Shown here: positions 52,962 through 61,177 of the stretch, piece by piece
Position numbering within the stretch: the first letter of the stretch is position 1
Layout of the letters: the number at the start of each line of letters is the position of its first letter
Origin: Streptomyces nigrescens
GTDB taxonomy: Bacteria; Actinomycetota; Actinomycetes; Streptomycetales; Streptomycetaceae
Length of the DNA: 64,000 nt
NCBI GenBank assembly: GCA_024349765.1
Contig: AP026073.1
Location: 7,254,001-7,318,000 of the forward strand
Direction of reading: 5' to 3'
Position numbers and translations under genes: made by a program
The notes under the pieces: generated by a model
Databases searched by the model: none
The model's input: the letters and a program-made list of their open reading frames with translations, nothing else
What the model was told of the DNA's origin: nothing

Positions 52962-53324
52962 TTTCAGCCCTTCCTGCAGCGGGTCCGTAGCGAACACGAC
53001 CGTCGTATCGCACGGGCGCTGATCTGCTCGCCCGTAACGCCGCTGCCGATATTGGTAACGATTTCTCCTCGTGGACGAAACTCTTGCCCGGAGGTTTTCG
53101 GCGGAATCGCCCGAAGGGTGCAAGACCGCTTCAGGGGATTGCCACTGCGCATACGACGCGGAAAAAACACCGGTGTCCGAACGAACGAGGTACCCGCCGA
53201 ATACGAATTCCTACCGAAAAGGTGATCGAGAATTTCTGCCCCCTACGGTTCGTAAGGGACGCCACAGGGCCGGACCCCCCTGAAAGTGAGAGCCGGCGGT
53301 CCGGACCTGCGGCCGTTGGCCGGC
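52962..53324. other. Chaplin upstream region with possible promoter
   Basis: It is 363 bp without a gene. On the minus strand CGTTAC (53055-53060) and CGTTAC (53034-53039) are 15 nt apart, about 75 nt before the chaplin start, a loose BldN-type arrangement. The other half lies behind the third rodlin stop. Confidence 0.45.
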
Positions 53325-53723
53325 TCAGTGGTTGCCGACGCCGTTCCCGGACAGGATCGGGATGTCGTCGATGATGTGCGACAGCGTCTCGTCGCCCTTG
53401 GCCTGCGTCGAGTTGTCCACGCACTGCTGGTTCTGCGGGTTGGACAGCACGTTGATGTCCTGCACGTGGAGGCCGGACAGGATCTGCACGGGCACCTTGC
53501 CCACAGCGAGGCAGGGCTTGTTCAGCGAGCCCTGGATGAGCTCCAGCTGCGGGCTCATGCTGCCGTGCGTGACGGAGTTGCCGAACGCGCTCTTGGCTCC
53601 GTTGCCATTGACCGTCGACGTGCCGTGGTGGTTGCCGATCGCCATCGCCTGGGGTGCGACCGTCGCCGAGATGCCGACGACGGACGCGGCCACAGCCGTC
53701 GTGGCCAGGACCTTCTTGATCAC
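53325..53723 (-). CDS. rdl: Rodlin
   Basis: A 132-aa rodlin from GTG 53723: signal peptide to PQAMA, mature core NGNGAKSAFGNSVTHG and DINVLSNPQNQQCVDNSTQA. It is closest to the first rodlin in the C-terminal DETLSHIIDDIPILSGNGV. A clear promoter is at 53770-53797. Confidence 0.95.
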   Translation of the reverse strand: MIKKVLATTAVAASVVGISATVAPQAMAIGNHHGTSTVNGNGAKSAFGNSVTHGSMSPQLELIQGSLNKPCLAVGKVPVQILSGLHVQDINVLSNPQNQQCVDNSTQAKGDETLSHIIDDIPILSGNGVGNH

Positions 53724-53769
53724 GTTTTACCCTTCTCGAAGCGGAGTGCCCGTATCCGGAGCGTCCTGG

Positions 53770-53797
53770 TCAACTCGCTTCTGTGGGCGCGGTTTCG
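53770..53797 (-). promoter_or_regulatory. BldN-type promoter of third rodlin
   Basis: On the minus strand it reads CGAAAC, 16 nt, AGTTGA, the best match of the three to CGTAAC-N16-CGTTGA. It lies 47 nt upstream of the start. Confidence 0.6.
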
Positions 53798-53966
53798 CCG
53801 ATTCACCCGAATGCCGCGGAACCATAGACACATATCACTGCATCCGGGCGGCCGTTCGGCCGCGGATGCGTGGTGGGCGACACAAAGGCCGGTACGGGAA
53901 TACGTACCGGCCTTCGTGGCGGGCCGCCCGCGTCAGCGGCCCGGCTCCTCAACCTCTTTACATTGC

Positions 53967-54212
53967 TCAGCGGTTGAGGCAGTTGTTGCCGAACGCCGGG
54001 TTGAGCAGTCCGATGATGTTGACGGTGTTACCGCACGCGTTGATCGGGATGTCGATCGGAATCTGGATGGCATTGCCGGAGATGACACCGGGGGAGTTCA
54101 CGGCGCCACCCGCGGCGGAGGCACCGCCGGTGGCACTGGCCATACCGGCCGCCCCCACCACGGCGATGCCCGCGGCTGCGGACAGGACGACGGCCTTAGA
54201 GACAAACTTCAC
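53967..54212 (-). CDS. chp: Short chaplin
   Basis: An 81-aa secreted short chaplin with signal peptide MKFVSKAVVLSAAAGIAVVG (cut near ASA) and a chaplin domain with both Cys: SPGVISGNAIQIPIDIPIN, ACGNTVNIIGLLNPAFGNNC. GTG start at 54212. It is the outermost gene of the rodlin/chaplin locus. Confidence 0.94.
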   Translation of the reverse strand: MKFVSKAVVLSAAAGIAVVGAAGMASATGGASAAGGAVNSPGVISGNAIQIPIDIPINACGNTVNIIGLLNPAFGNNCLNR

Positions 54213-54442
54213 GGTGAACCTCTTCGCTGAGCTGCATTCAATTACTTGCGGCGCCCCTTAGAGCGACAAGCAGTTCAACTCACCAACTGGGGTAAAAGTA
54301 GCGGCTCAAACGGGTGAAAGGGACGTCTCGCATATCTGGCGACCGCTGGCGTTCGGCAGCTCGTCCTGTCGGGCATCTCGTCGTCATCGCCGTGCGCGTC
54401 GCGGCTGCGCAATATCGCCAACTCAGGCCTGGTCGAAGCGGA

Positions 54443-54465
54443 TTGTCAGTGGCGTCGGTTCCAAT
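54443..54465 (+). promoter_or_regulatory. DNA-damage (PafBC/RecA-NDp) type promoter
   Basis: TTGTCAGTG, 8 nt, TCCAAT fits the TTGTCRGTG-N8-TANNNT pattern except in the -10 second base. The predicted transcription start coincides with the ATG at 54472, and no ribosome site is present, so the mRNA is probably leaderless. Confidence 0.65.
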
Positions 54466-54471
54466 GGCGGT

Positions 54472-55620
54472 ATGAAGGTGACACATGCGCAGGTGCTGGC
54501 GTGGCGGCTGCGGCAGCAGAGCCTGACGCCGCGGACGACCGCCCCGGTGGAGCGGCTCGTCGGGCAACTGGCCGGCGTGCAGGCGCAGGTTGCCTCCGCG
54601 GCCGAACTCGCCCTGGCGACACGGCAGAAAGATCCCCGCCGCGGCGTCGTCCAGGAGGCGCTCGCGGCCCGTTCCCTGGTCAGGACGTGGGCGATGCGGG
54701 GCACGCTGCATCTGCTGCCGGCCGACGGGGCGGCGGCGTATCTGGCACTGCTGGGGGCGGCGCGTACGTGGGAAAAACCGTCCTGGCAGCGGGCGTTCGG
54801 GGTGGGTCCGCAGCAGATGGTGGCCCTGGGTGAGGCGGTCGACGAGATCCTCGACGGGAAGGTGCTGACCCGTCGGGAGTTGATCGACGCGGTGCTGGCC
54901 CGGCCGGGCCTCGGAGGTCTGGGTGAGCAGCTGGCGTCCGGCTGGGGCACCGTCCTCAAACCGCTGGCCTGGACGGGCCGGTTGATCCAGGGCCCGCCGC
55001 AGGGGCAGAACGTCACGTTCACCGCGCCGCGCTCCTGGGTGCCCGGATGGCCAGGGGTGCCGGACCCGGACGAGGCCGCGCCGGCGGTGATCTCGGCGTA
55101 CCTGGCGGCCCACGGTCCGGCCACACCGGCCACGTTCGACGCCTGGCTGCTGCGCGGCGCGACCCGTAACGCAGTGCTCCGAGGGTGGTTCGCGTCGCTC
55201 GGCAACCGGTTGGCACCGGTCGAGATCGAGGCCGAGGGCGGCAGTACGGACGGGGGCGCGGGTGGGGGTACGGCGTACGTGCGGAGTGCGGACGTGGCGG
55301 AGTTGGCGCGTATCAAGCCGTCGCAGGAGGTGCGGCTGCTGGCGGGTTTCGATCAGTACGTCCTCGGTCCCGGGACGGCCGATACGCGGCTGATCGCCGC
55401 CGCGCGGCGTACGGCGGTCAGCCGCAGCGGGGGCTGGATCTCGCCCGTGGTGGTGCACGAGGGCCGTGTGGCGGGCGTATGGGAGTTCACCGAGGAGACG
55501 GTGGACGTGACGTTGTTCGCGGAGCACGGTGCGGTACCGGCCGCGGGCCTGGAGGCGGAGGCCGCCCATCTGGCCCGCTGTACGGGCCGCGAACGGCGGC
55601 TGGTGGTGCGGGTGGGGTAG
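54472..55620 (+). CDS. Winged-helix DNA-binding protein, AlkZ/YcaQ glycosylase superfamily (HTH_42)
   Basis: A 382-aa protein of the HTH_42 family that includes the DNA glycosylases AlkZ and YcaQ/AlkX. The catalytic-type motif QxQ is present in LAGVQAQVASAAELALATR, followed by RTWAMRGTLHLLPADGAA. The C-terminal KPSQEVRLLAGFDQYVLGPG is typical. A repair role on bulky or cross-linked bases is plausible. The damage-type promoter and the neighbouring polymerase support this. Confidence 0.85.
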   Translation: MKVTHAQVLAWRLRQQSLTPRTTAPVERLVGQLAGVQAQVASAAELALATRQKDPRRGVVQEALAARSLVRTWAMRGTLHLLPADGAAAYLALLGAARTWEKPSWQRAFGVGPQQMVALGEAVDEILDGKVLTRRELIDAVLARPGLGGLGEQLASGWGTVLKPLAWTGRLIQGPPQGQNVTFTAPRSWVPGWPGVPDPDEAAPAVISAYLAAHGPATPATFDAWLLRGATRNAVLRGWFASLGNRLAPVEIEAEGGSTDGGAGGGTAYVRSADVAELARIKPSQEVRLLAGFDQYVLGPGTADTRLIAAARRTAVSRSGGWISPVVVHEGRVAGVWEFTEETVDVTLFAEHGAVPAAGLEAEAAHLARCTGRERRLVVRVG

Positions 55621-55699
55621 GCCGCGGCCGCGACCGTGTTCGTGGCTGCCCGGGGCGGGTTGCGCTGCTGCCGTGTGGCGAACGTGCAGGTCAAAGCGA

Positions 55700-55722
55700 T
55701 TGTCAGACCCTGGTGCAAGACT
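55700..55722 (+). promoter_or_regulatory. DNA-damage (PafBC-like) promoter of the polymerase gene
   Basis: TTGTCAGAC, 8 nt, AAGACT. The distance from TTGTCAG to the ATG (29 nt) is identical to that of the previous gene, again with no ribosome site. Confidence 0.6.
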
Positions 55723-55728
55723 CAGGAC

Positions 55729-57411
55729 ATGAGATGGGCGGTGGTGGAGACGGGCGACGGGGGTGCTCGTCTCTGCCCGCTCACTCCGGACGGCCGGGCG
55801 GCGGGGCCGGTGGTGAGCGAGCCGTCGCTCGCCGGGGCCGTGCGGTCGCGGCCGGAGGTCGAGCGGTGGGTGTGGCGGTCCACCGCGGAGATCTACCGGC
55901 GGCTGCTGGCCGCCGGGGTGCGCGTCGAGCGGTGCTATGACGTGGAGGCGGCGGAGGCGCTGCTGATCGGCCATGAGGAGGGCCAGTCGGGGCAGCCTCG
56001 GTCGCTGGCCGCGGCCTGGGCGCGGCTGCGCTCCCTGCCGGTACCGCCGGACGCTCCGCCGCGCACGGCGGAGACCCAGCCGTCCCTCTTCGAGCCGGGT
56101 CCGGTGCCGTTGCCGCCCGGTACGGACGAGTTGTCGGCGCTGACGGAGGTCTATGCCGCGCAGGTGGCGCGGACGGCACGGGCCGAGCATCCGGAGCGGA
56201 TGCGGCTGCTGCTCGCCGCCGAGTCCGCGGGCATGCTGGTGGCCGCGGAGATGGGGCGTACGGGGGTGCCGTGGCGCGCGGACGTGCATCGTGCGCTGCT
56301 CGACGAGCTCCTGGGCGAGCGTTTTCCGGGTGGGCTGGAGCCGCGGCGGATGGCGGAGCTGGCGGACGAGGTGTCCCGGGCGTTCGGCCCGGGCGCGCGG
56401 GTGCGTCCCGACCTGCCGAACGACATCATCAAGGCGTTCGGCCGGGCCGGGATTTCGCTGACCTCGACCCGTAAGTGGGAGCTGCAACAGGTTGATCATC
56501 CGGCGGTGGCGCCGCTGCTGGAGTACAAGACGCTCTACCGTCTGCACACCGCCCATGGGTGGGCGTGGCTGCAGCAGTGGGTGCACGACGGCCGGTTCCG
56601 TCCCGAGTACCTTCCCGGGGGCACGGTCTCCGGCCGCTGGACGACCAACGGCGGGGGCGCGCTGCAGATCCCGAAGGTGATCCGCCGGGCGGTGCGCGCC
56701 GATCCGGGGTGGCGCCTGGTGGTCGCCGACGCGGCCCAGATGGAGCCGCGGGTGCTGGCCGCCGTCTCCCGCGACCGGGGGCTGATGGAGGTGGCCGGCA
56801 GCGGCGAGGATCTCTACGCGGGCCTGGCCGCCCGCGCGTTCGGCGGCGACCGGGACCGGGCCAAGCTCGGCCTGCTGGGGGCGATTTACGGCCAGACGTC
56901 GGGCGACGCCCTCAAGCACATGGCCGATCTGCGCCGCCGCTATCCGGCGGCCGTGGCGTATGTGGACGACGCGGCACGCGCGGGCGAGGAGGGGCGCCTG
57001 GTGCGCACATGGCTGGGCCGCACCTGCCCGCCCGCCTCCATGGCACCACCCGACGAGGCGGGTCTGCCCCAGGAGGAGGAGCCGTCCACGGCGTACGGCG
57101 GCAGTTCGGCGGCCGCCCGCGCCCGCGGCCGGTTCACCCGTAATTTCGTCGTGCAGGGCAGCGCCGCCGACTGGGCGTTGCTGCTGCTGGCCGCGTTGCG
57201 CCGGGCGCTGTGGGCGGGTGGTCTCCGTGCCGAGCTGGTGTTCTTCCAGCACGACGAGGTGATCGTGCACTGCCCGGCGGAGGAGGCGGCCGAGGTGTCC
57301 GAGGCCATCACGGCAGCGGCCGCGACGGCGGGCCGGACCGCCTTCGGCGAGACGCCCGTCCGTTTCGCCTTCACCACGGCGGTGGTGGAGTGCTACGCCG
57401 ACGCGAAGTGA
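55729..57411 (+). CDS. Pol I-family bifunctional exonuclease/DNA polymerase
   Basis: A 560-aa family A polymerase without the 5-prime nuclease. The N-terminal 130 residues are a reduced exonuclease-like domain. The polymerase motifs are A (VVADAAQMEPRVLA), O-helix (DRAKLGLLGAIYGQTSG) and C (VFFQHDEVIVHCP). Actinobacteria carry it in addition to polA. Its position behind a glycosylase-like gene and its damage-type promoter suggest a repair or lesion-filling role. Confidence 0.92.
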   Translation: MRWAVVETGDGGARLCPLTPDGRAAGPVVSEPSLAGAVRSRPEVERWVWRSTAEIYRRLLAAGVRVERCYDVEAAEALLIGHEEGQSGQPRSLAAAWARLRSLPVPPDAPPRTAETQPSLFEPGPVPLPPGTDELSALTEVYAAQVARTARAEHPERMRLLLAAESAGMLVAAEMGRTGVPWRADVHRALLDELLGERFPGGLEPRRMAELADEVSRAFGPGARVRPDLPNDIIKAFGRAGISLTSTRKWELQQVDHPAVAPLLEYKTLYRLHTAHGWAWLQQWVHDGRFRPEYLPGGTVSGRWTTNGGGALQIPKVIRRAVRADPGWRLVVADAAQMEPRVLAAVSRDRGLMEVAGSGEDLYAGLAARAFGGDRDRAKLGLLGAIYGQTSGDALKHMADLRRRYPAAVAYVDDAARAGEEGRLVRTWLGRTCPPASMAPPDEAGLPQEEEPSTAYGGSSAAARARGRFTRNFVVQGSAADWALLLLAALRRALWAGGLRAELVFFQHDEVIVHCPAEEAAEVSEAITAAAATAGRTAFGETPVRFAFTTAVVECYADAK

Positions 57412-57529
57412 GGTGCACCCTTCCCTTTCGTGCGTGAGGGGCCTCTCCTGCCTCGCGGTCTCCTCTGTTGCGCGCCCGGGTTTCGCTATGCCGCCCCCTC
57501 CGCACCTCAACGCTGATAGGAAAACGCAT

Positions 57530-58603
57530 ATGGCTGAGAAGAGACTCCCTGTGATCGTCCCGCCCGGTCGTGCCGTGCATCCCGAACTCGTCCCCTATCT
57601 GGGCCAGTTGCGGCCGTTCTCGAATCCGTACGAGGACATCGAGGCCACCCGCGAGAGGTTCCTCGGGCTGCTGGCGCTGAGCCCGGCGGATCGGACCGGG
57701 GTGAGCAGCGCGCGGTACGACATCGCGCGGCCGGACGGGAGCGCCCTCACGGTCGAGGTCTATCGGCCGGAGCGTACGGGGAGCGCGGAGGGCGCGGAGG
57801 GTCCGGCGGGGGAAGACCCGCTGCCCGCCGTGTTGCACTTCCATGGTGGCGGATACGCCATCGGCCGCTCGTTGCCCGGTCAGGACCGGTCGGCGATCGC
57901 GCTCTGTCGTGACCTGCCGGCCATTGTCGTCACGGTGGAATACCGCCTCGCTCCGGAGCACCGCTACCCGGCCGGCGTGGAGGACTGCTATCTCGCCCTG
58001 GAGTGGGCGGCCAAGCAGGCGGGCGAATTGGGGATCGACGCGGACCGGATCGCCGTCACCGGCAATTCGGCGGGTGGTGGGCTGAGCGCGGCCGTCGCCT
58101 TGATGGCGCGCGATCGCGGCGGTCCGGCGCTGGTCTATCAGTCGATGTGCGTGCCGGACGTGGACGACCGCGCCGCCGAGCAGCCGATCCCGGCGGTCAT
58201 GGAGGACGCGGGCGCCGGCTCCGGGGCCGATGCCCCGCCGAACCCCTGGCTGAACAGCCTGCGGACGGTGCGCCTGGTCTGGCAGCACTACCTCCCCGAG
58301 GGGACGACGGTGCCGGACGCCTATGCCTCGCCGGCTCGCGCCACCGACCTCTCCGGCCTGCCGCCCGCGTACGTCATGGTCTGCGATCTCGATCCGCTGC
58401 GGGACACCGGTCTGGCGTACGCCCGGCGCCTGATGGACGCGGGCGTGCCGGTGACCGTCCGCAACGTCCCCGGCGCCTGGCACGGCTTCGAACTGCACGC
58501 TCCGGGAACCCGCCTCGCGAGGGAGACGAAGGCGCACTGGAGGGATCATGTGCGGTCGGCGCTCTATCCGGAGCCGGCGGAAGGGGCGGGGGCGGAAGCC
58601 TGA
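57530..58603 (+). CDS. Alpha/beta hydrolase of the hormone-sensitive lipase family
   Basis: A 357-aa esterase with the oxyanion motif HFHGGGYAIG, nucleophile elbow GNSAGGG, Asp in VCDLDPLRDTG and His in AWHGFELH. ATG 57530 has AGGAAAA about 8 nt upstream; the frame also runs further upstream without similarity. It is convergent with the TetR gene. The substrate is unknown. Confidence 0.93.
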   Translation: MAEKRLPVIVPPGRAVHPELVPYLGQLRPFSNPYEDIEATRERFLGLLALSPADRTGVSSARYDIARPDGSALTVEVYRPERTGSAEGAEGPAGEDPLPAVLHFHGGGYAIGRSLPGQDRSAIALCRDLPAIVVTVEYRLAPEHRYPAGVEDCYLALEWAAKQAGELGIDADRIAVTGNSAGGGLSAAVALMARDRGGPALVYQSMCVPDVDDRAAEQPIPAVMEDAGAGSGADAPPNPWLNSLRTVRLVWQHYLPEGTTVPDAYASPARATDLSGLPPAYVMVCDLDPLRDTGLAYARRLMDAGVPVTVRNVPGAWHGFELHAPGTRLARETKAHWRDHVRSALYPEPAEGAGAEA

Positions 58604-58656
58604 GCGCGCTGCGCCCACTGCGCCGATCCGGGCGCGGTGAGCTGCCTGTCCCCCGG

Positions 58657-59253
58657 CTACTCGACGGTTGACATCAGGCCACGGGTGATCCGGGTCATCG
58701 CCGACACCAATAGTTCCCGTGGCCGGTCGGGCTGGTCCAGCCACCACAGGGCGAGTCCGTAGAGCGAACTGCGGATCGCCTCGGCCAGCGGCTCCAGTTC
58801 GCCCTCGGGCAGACCGGGGGCGAACTCGCGGAGCAGCGCCATGTCCGTCTCGCGCTGCCTGCGCTGCAGTTCACGATGGAAGTCCTGGACCTCCGCGTCC
58901 CCGGTGGTGTCGCGGAACATCATCCGCCAGGTGTACGGATGGCTCTGCACATATCCGAACCAGGCGTCGTACATCGCCCTCATGCGAGTGTCCAGATCGC
59001 CCTCCCCGTGCAGGAGTTGCTGGACCGGGGCGGCCGCCAGCTCGTCGCGGTGCCGCTCCAGCAGGGCCAGGTGCAGTTCCTGCTTGGAGTCGAAGTGGCG
59101 GTAGAGCATGGGTTTGCTCAGACCGGCCTCGGCGGCGATCTCCCCGATGGTCGTGCCCGCGTAGCCGCGCTCGGCGAACAGCCGGGCGGCGGCGTCCTCG
59201 ATACGCGTCCTGGCCTCGGCGCGCGCCGCGCGCCCCCGGTCGATCTCCCTCAT
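58657..59253 (-). CDS. TetR-family transcriptional regulator
   Basis: A 198-aa TetR repressor. The HTH is AARLFAERGYAGTTIGEIAAEAGLSKPMLYRHF (about residues 21-53, quoted in full only as coordinates plus the recognition helix SKPMLYRHF). The C-terminal ligand domain has WLDQPDRPRELLV. It is divergent from the CrtA-like gene; the palindrome in between may be its operator. ATG 59253 was chosen over GTG 59274. Confidence 0.92.
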   Translation of the reverse strand: MREIDRGRAARAEARTRIEDAAARLFAERGYAGTTIGEIAAEAGLSKPMLYRHFDSKQELHLALLERHRDELAAAPVQQLLHGEGDLDTRMRAMYDAWFGYVQSHPYTWRMMFRDTTGDAEVQDFHRELQRRQRETDMALLREFAPGLPEGELEPLAEAIRSSLYGLALWWLDQPDRPRELLVSAMTRITRGLMSTVE

Positions 59254-59353
59254 ACGACCCTCGCCACCCCTCACGTCCAGCCCTCACGTTTGGCCGATTT
59301 CGACTGCTCGATTCCTCTCGCAATCATCGCTGCGATGAAGGATACTAGGTCGT

Positions 59354-59370
59354 GTACCACTTGGTATACG
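59354..59370. promoter_or_regulatory. Possible TetR operator
   Basis: GTGTACCACTTGGTATAC (59353-59370) is an imperfect palindrome (TACC ACTT GGTA core) between the divergent TetR and CrtA-like genes. Confidence 0.5.
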
Positions 59371-59424
59371 CATAAGTAACTTACGGGTCGGCTCACCGTG
59401 AGGCGCCCGGATACGGGGGTCGCT

Positions 59425-60294
59425 GTGATCATTTCCCTGCATGTCGCCGACGTGGGAGCGCGCGCCGTACCCACCCTCCTCCGCGCGCGTCCGCATCCGG
59501 ACGCCGTCCCGGGGCTGCGCTCCGCCGAGACCACACTGACCGGGGCCATCGCGGCCGGCCCACCCAAGCTGCACCCCGGCCGGGTCGCCCTGCTCGCTTC
59601 CTGGGACGACGACGCCGCACTCGACGGCTTCCTCGAAAAGCATGCGCTGGCGGAACGGCTGGCAGACGGCTGGCACGTACGACTACGGCCCATCCGGATG
59701 TCCGGATCGTGGAGCGCAATGCCGGTGGAGGTCGCACCCGGCACAGCGGCGGATGACGACCAGGAATACGGCGGCGAGCAGAAATACGGCGGCGACCAGG
59801 CATTCCGCGAGCAGGCAGACGGCGAGCAGGAATATCGCGCGCCGGGAAGCCGCGGGCGGGGAGGCTGCGAGCGGCAAGTCGGGGTGGCGGCCGGCCCGGC
59901 CGCCACCCCGGTCGCCGTCCTCACCCTCGGACAGCTCCGCCTCCGTCGCGCCCTGCCGTTCCTCCGCGCCAACTCCCGGGCCGCCGGGCGAGCGGCCGCC
60001 GATCCCGCGCTGCTCGCGTCCCTCGCCCTGGCCAGACCACCGCGCTTCGTCAGCACGTTCTCCATATGGCAGAGCGTGGACGCGATGCGCCGCTACGCGT
60101 ACGGCAGCGCCCAGCCCGATCACAAGGCAGCGATCCAGGCGCATCAGAGAGCACCGTTCCACCACGAGGCCGGATTCGTACGCTGCCTCCCCTATGCCGC
60201 CCAAGGCACCTTGGACGGCCGGGACCCGCTGGCGACTGCTGGCACGACAACGGCAACGGCCATTGCTGCCACCCACCGCGGGGAAGCGCACTGA
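59425..60294 (+). CDS. CrtA (spheroidene monooxygenase)-like protein
   Basis: A 289-aa protein. The N-terminal half (LHVADVG...PGLRSAETTLTGAI) and the C-terminal part (FVSTFSIWQSVDAMRRYAYG, then FHHEAGFVRCLPYAAQGTLDGRDPL) resemble the spheroidene-monooxygenase-like family of heme proteins. Between them lies a low-complexity insert of about 40 residues (QEYGGEQKYGGDQAF) that looks like repeat expansion. It is divergent from TetR. No carotenoid genes are nearby, so the substrate is open. Confidence 0.72.
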   Translation: MIISLHVADVGARAVPTLLRARPHPDAVPGLRSAETTLTGAIAAGPPKLHPGRVALLASWDDDAALDGFLEKHALAERLADGWHVRLRPIRMSGSWSAMPVEVAPGTAADDDQEYGGEQKYGGDQAFREQADGEQEYRAPGSRGRGGCERQVGVAAGPAATPVAVLTLGQLRLRRALPFLRANSRAAGRAAADPALLASLALARPPRFVSTFSIWQSVDAMRRYAYGSAQPDHKAAIQAHQRAPFHHEAGFVRCLPYAAQGTLDGRDPLATAGTTTATAIAATHRGEAH

Positions 60295-60385
60295 TCAAGC
60301 GCGTGCTGACGGCGGCGGCTCGGGGCAGGGTGTGATGGTGGCCCACCCCGACGGGCTTCAATCCCTGGAGCGTGGATGTGAGTGT

Positions 60386-60412
60386 GGGTTTGGGTGTGGG
60401 GGTGGGTGTGGG
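60386..60412 (+). repeat. G-quadruplex-capable GT-rich tract
   Basis: GGG runs separated by TTT, TGT, T and TGT (five runs in 27 nt) lie about 70 bp before the RidA start. It sits inside a longer GTGTGGGTGTG tract (60374-60420). Four or more GGG runs with loops of 1-3 nt meet the usual quadruplex rule. Otherwise the gap 60295-60482 is empty. Confidence 0.7.
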
Positions 60413-60482
60413 TGTGAGACGAGTACGCGTGTGAGACGGGTGCGGGTGCGATGCGAGTTGGCGGTGGAGGGGAGTTCGTGGG

Positions 60483-61001
60483 ATGAGTGCGGAGAGTGAG
60501 ATGAGTGGTGAGTCGGAGCAGGCGGCGAACGGTGCCGGTGACGCGCTGGGCCCGTCCGTTGCGCGTAACTCGGTGGATGGTGGGCGGAAGGCCGTGTCCG
60601 ACGGGGAGTTGGAGCGGATCAATCCGCCGCACCTTGCCCCGCCCACCGGGTTCAGTCACGCCGTCCGGGCCGCGCCGGGAACGCTGGTCTTCCTCGCCGG
60701 TCAGACCGCGCTGGACGGTACGGGCCGGATCGTGGGGAACGGGATCGTCGAGCAGTTCGAGCGTGCGCTGACGAACCTCCTGGACGTCGCGGCCGCGTCC
60801 GGGGCGGCGCCGTCGGACCTCGCCAAACTCACCGTCTTCGCCGTCGATATCGCGGACTACCGCCGGCACGCTCGCGAGATCGGCCGGGTGTGGAAGCGGC
60901 TGGTCGGCAGTGACTACCCGGCGATGGCCGTGATCGGCGCGACCCGGCTCTGGGACGAGGCGGCCTTGGTGGAGATCGAGGGGATCGCCGTGGTGCGGTA
61001 G
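60483..61001 (+). CDS. RidA family protein
   Basis: A 172-aa protein. The first 45 residues are unstructured, followed by the RidA/YjgF core (FSHAVRAAPGTLVFLAGQTALDG, about residues 57-79) with FERALTNLLDVAAASGA and DYPAMAVIGATRLWDEAALVEI. RidA proteins hydrolyse reactive enamine/imine intermediates; the catalytic Arg of the archetype is not clearly conserved (VIGATRLWDEAAL), so it belongs to a Rid subfamily of unknown activity. Confidence 0.88.
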   Translation: MSAESEMSGESEQAANGAGDALGPSVARNSVDGGRKAVSDGELERINPPHLAPPTGFSHAVRAAPGTLVFLAGQTALDGTGRIVGNGIVEQFERALTNLLDVAAASGAAPSDLAKLTVFAVDIADYRRHAREIGRVWKRLVGSDYPAMAVIGATRLWDEAALVEIEGIAVVR

Positions 61002-61177
61002 CTGACCGCCGATGGCCGGTAGTTGGTAGCGGGGAGGGGGAGGGGACGAGAGGTCGCCTGGGCTGCCCGTCTGCCGCCTGGCGTGTGGCGACAGGCGGCA
61101 GGCGGCAGGGGGCAGGGGGCAGGCGACTGCCCGCCCGTCTAAGACGGTCTTCCCTTAGCGGCCCAGGGGTGTCTCCC

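Noticed and set aside
54280-57510. 1076-codon open frame on the minus strand
   Set aside because: It is antisense to the winged-helix and polymerase genes and owes its length to third-position GC bias; no family motif is visible.
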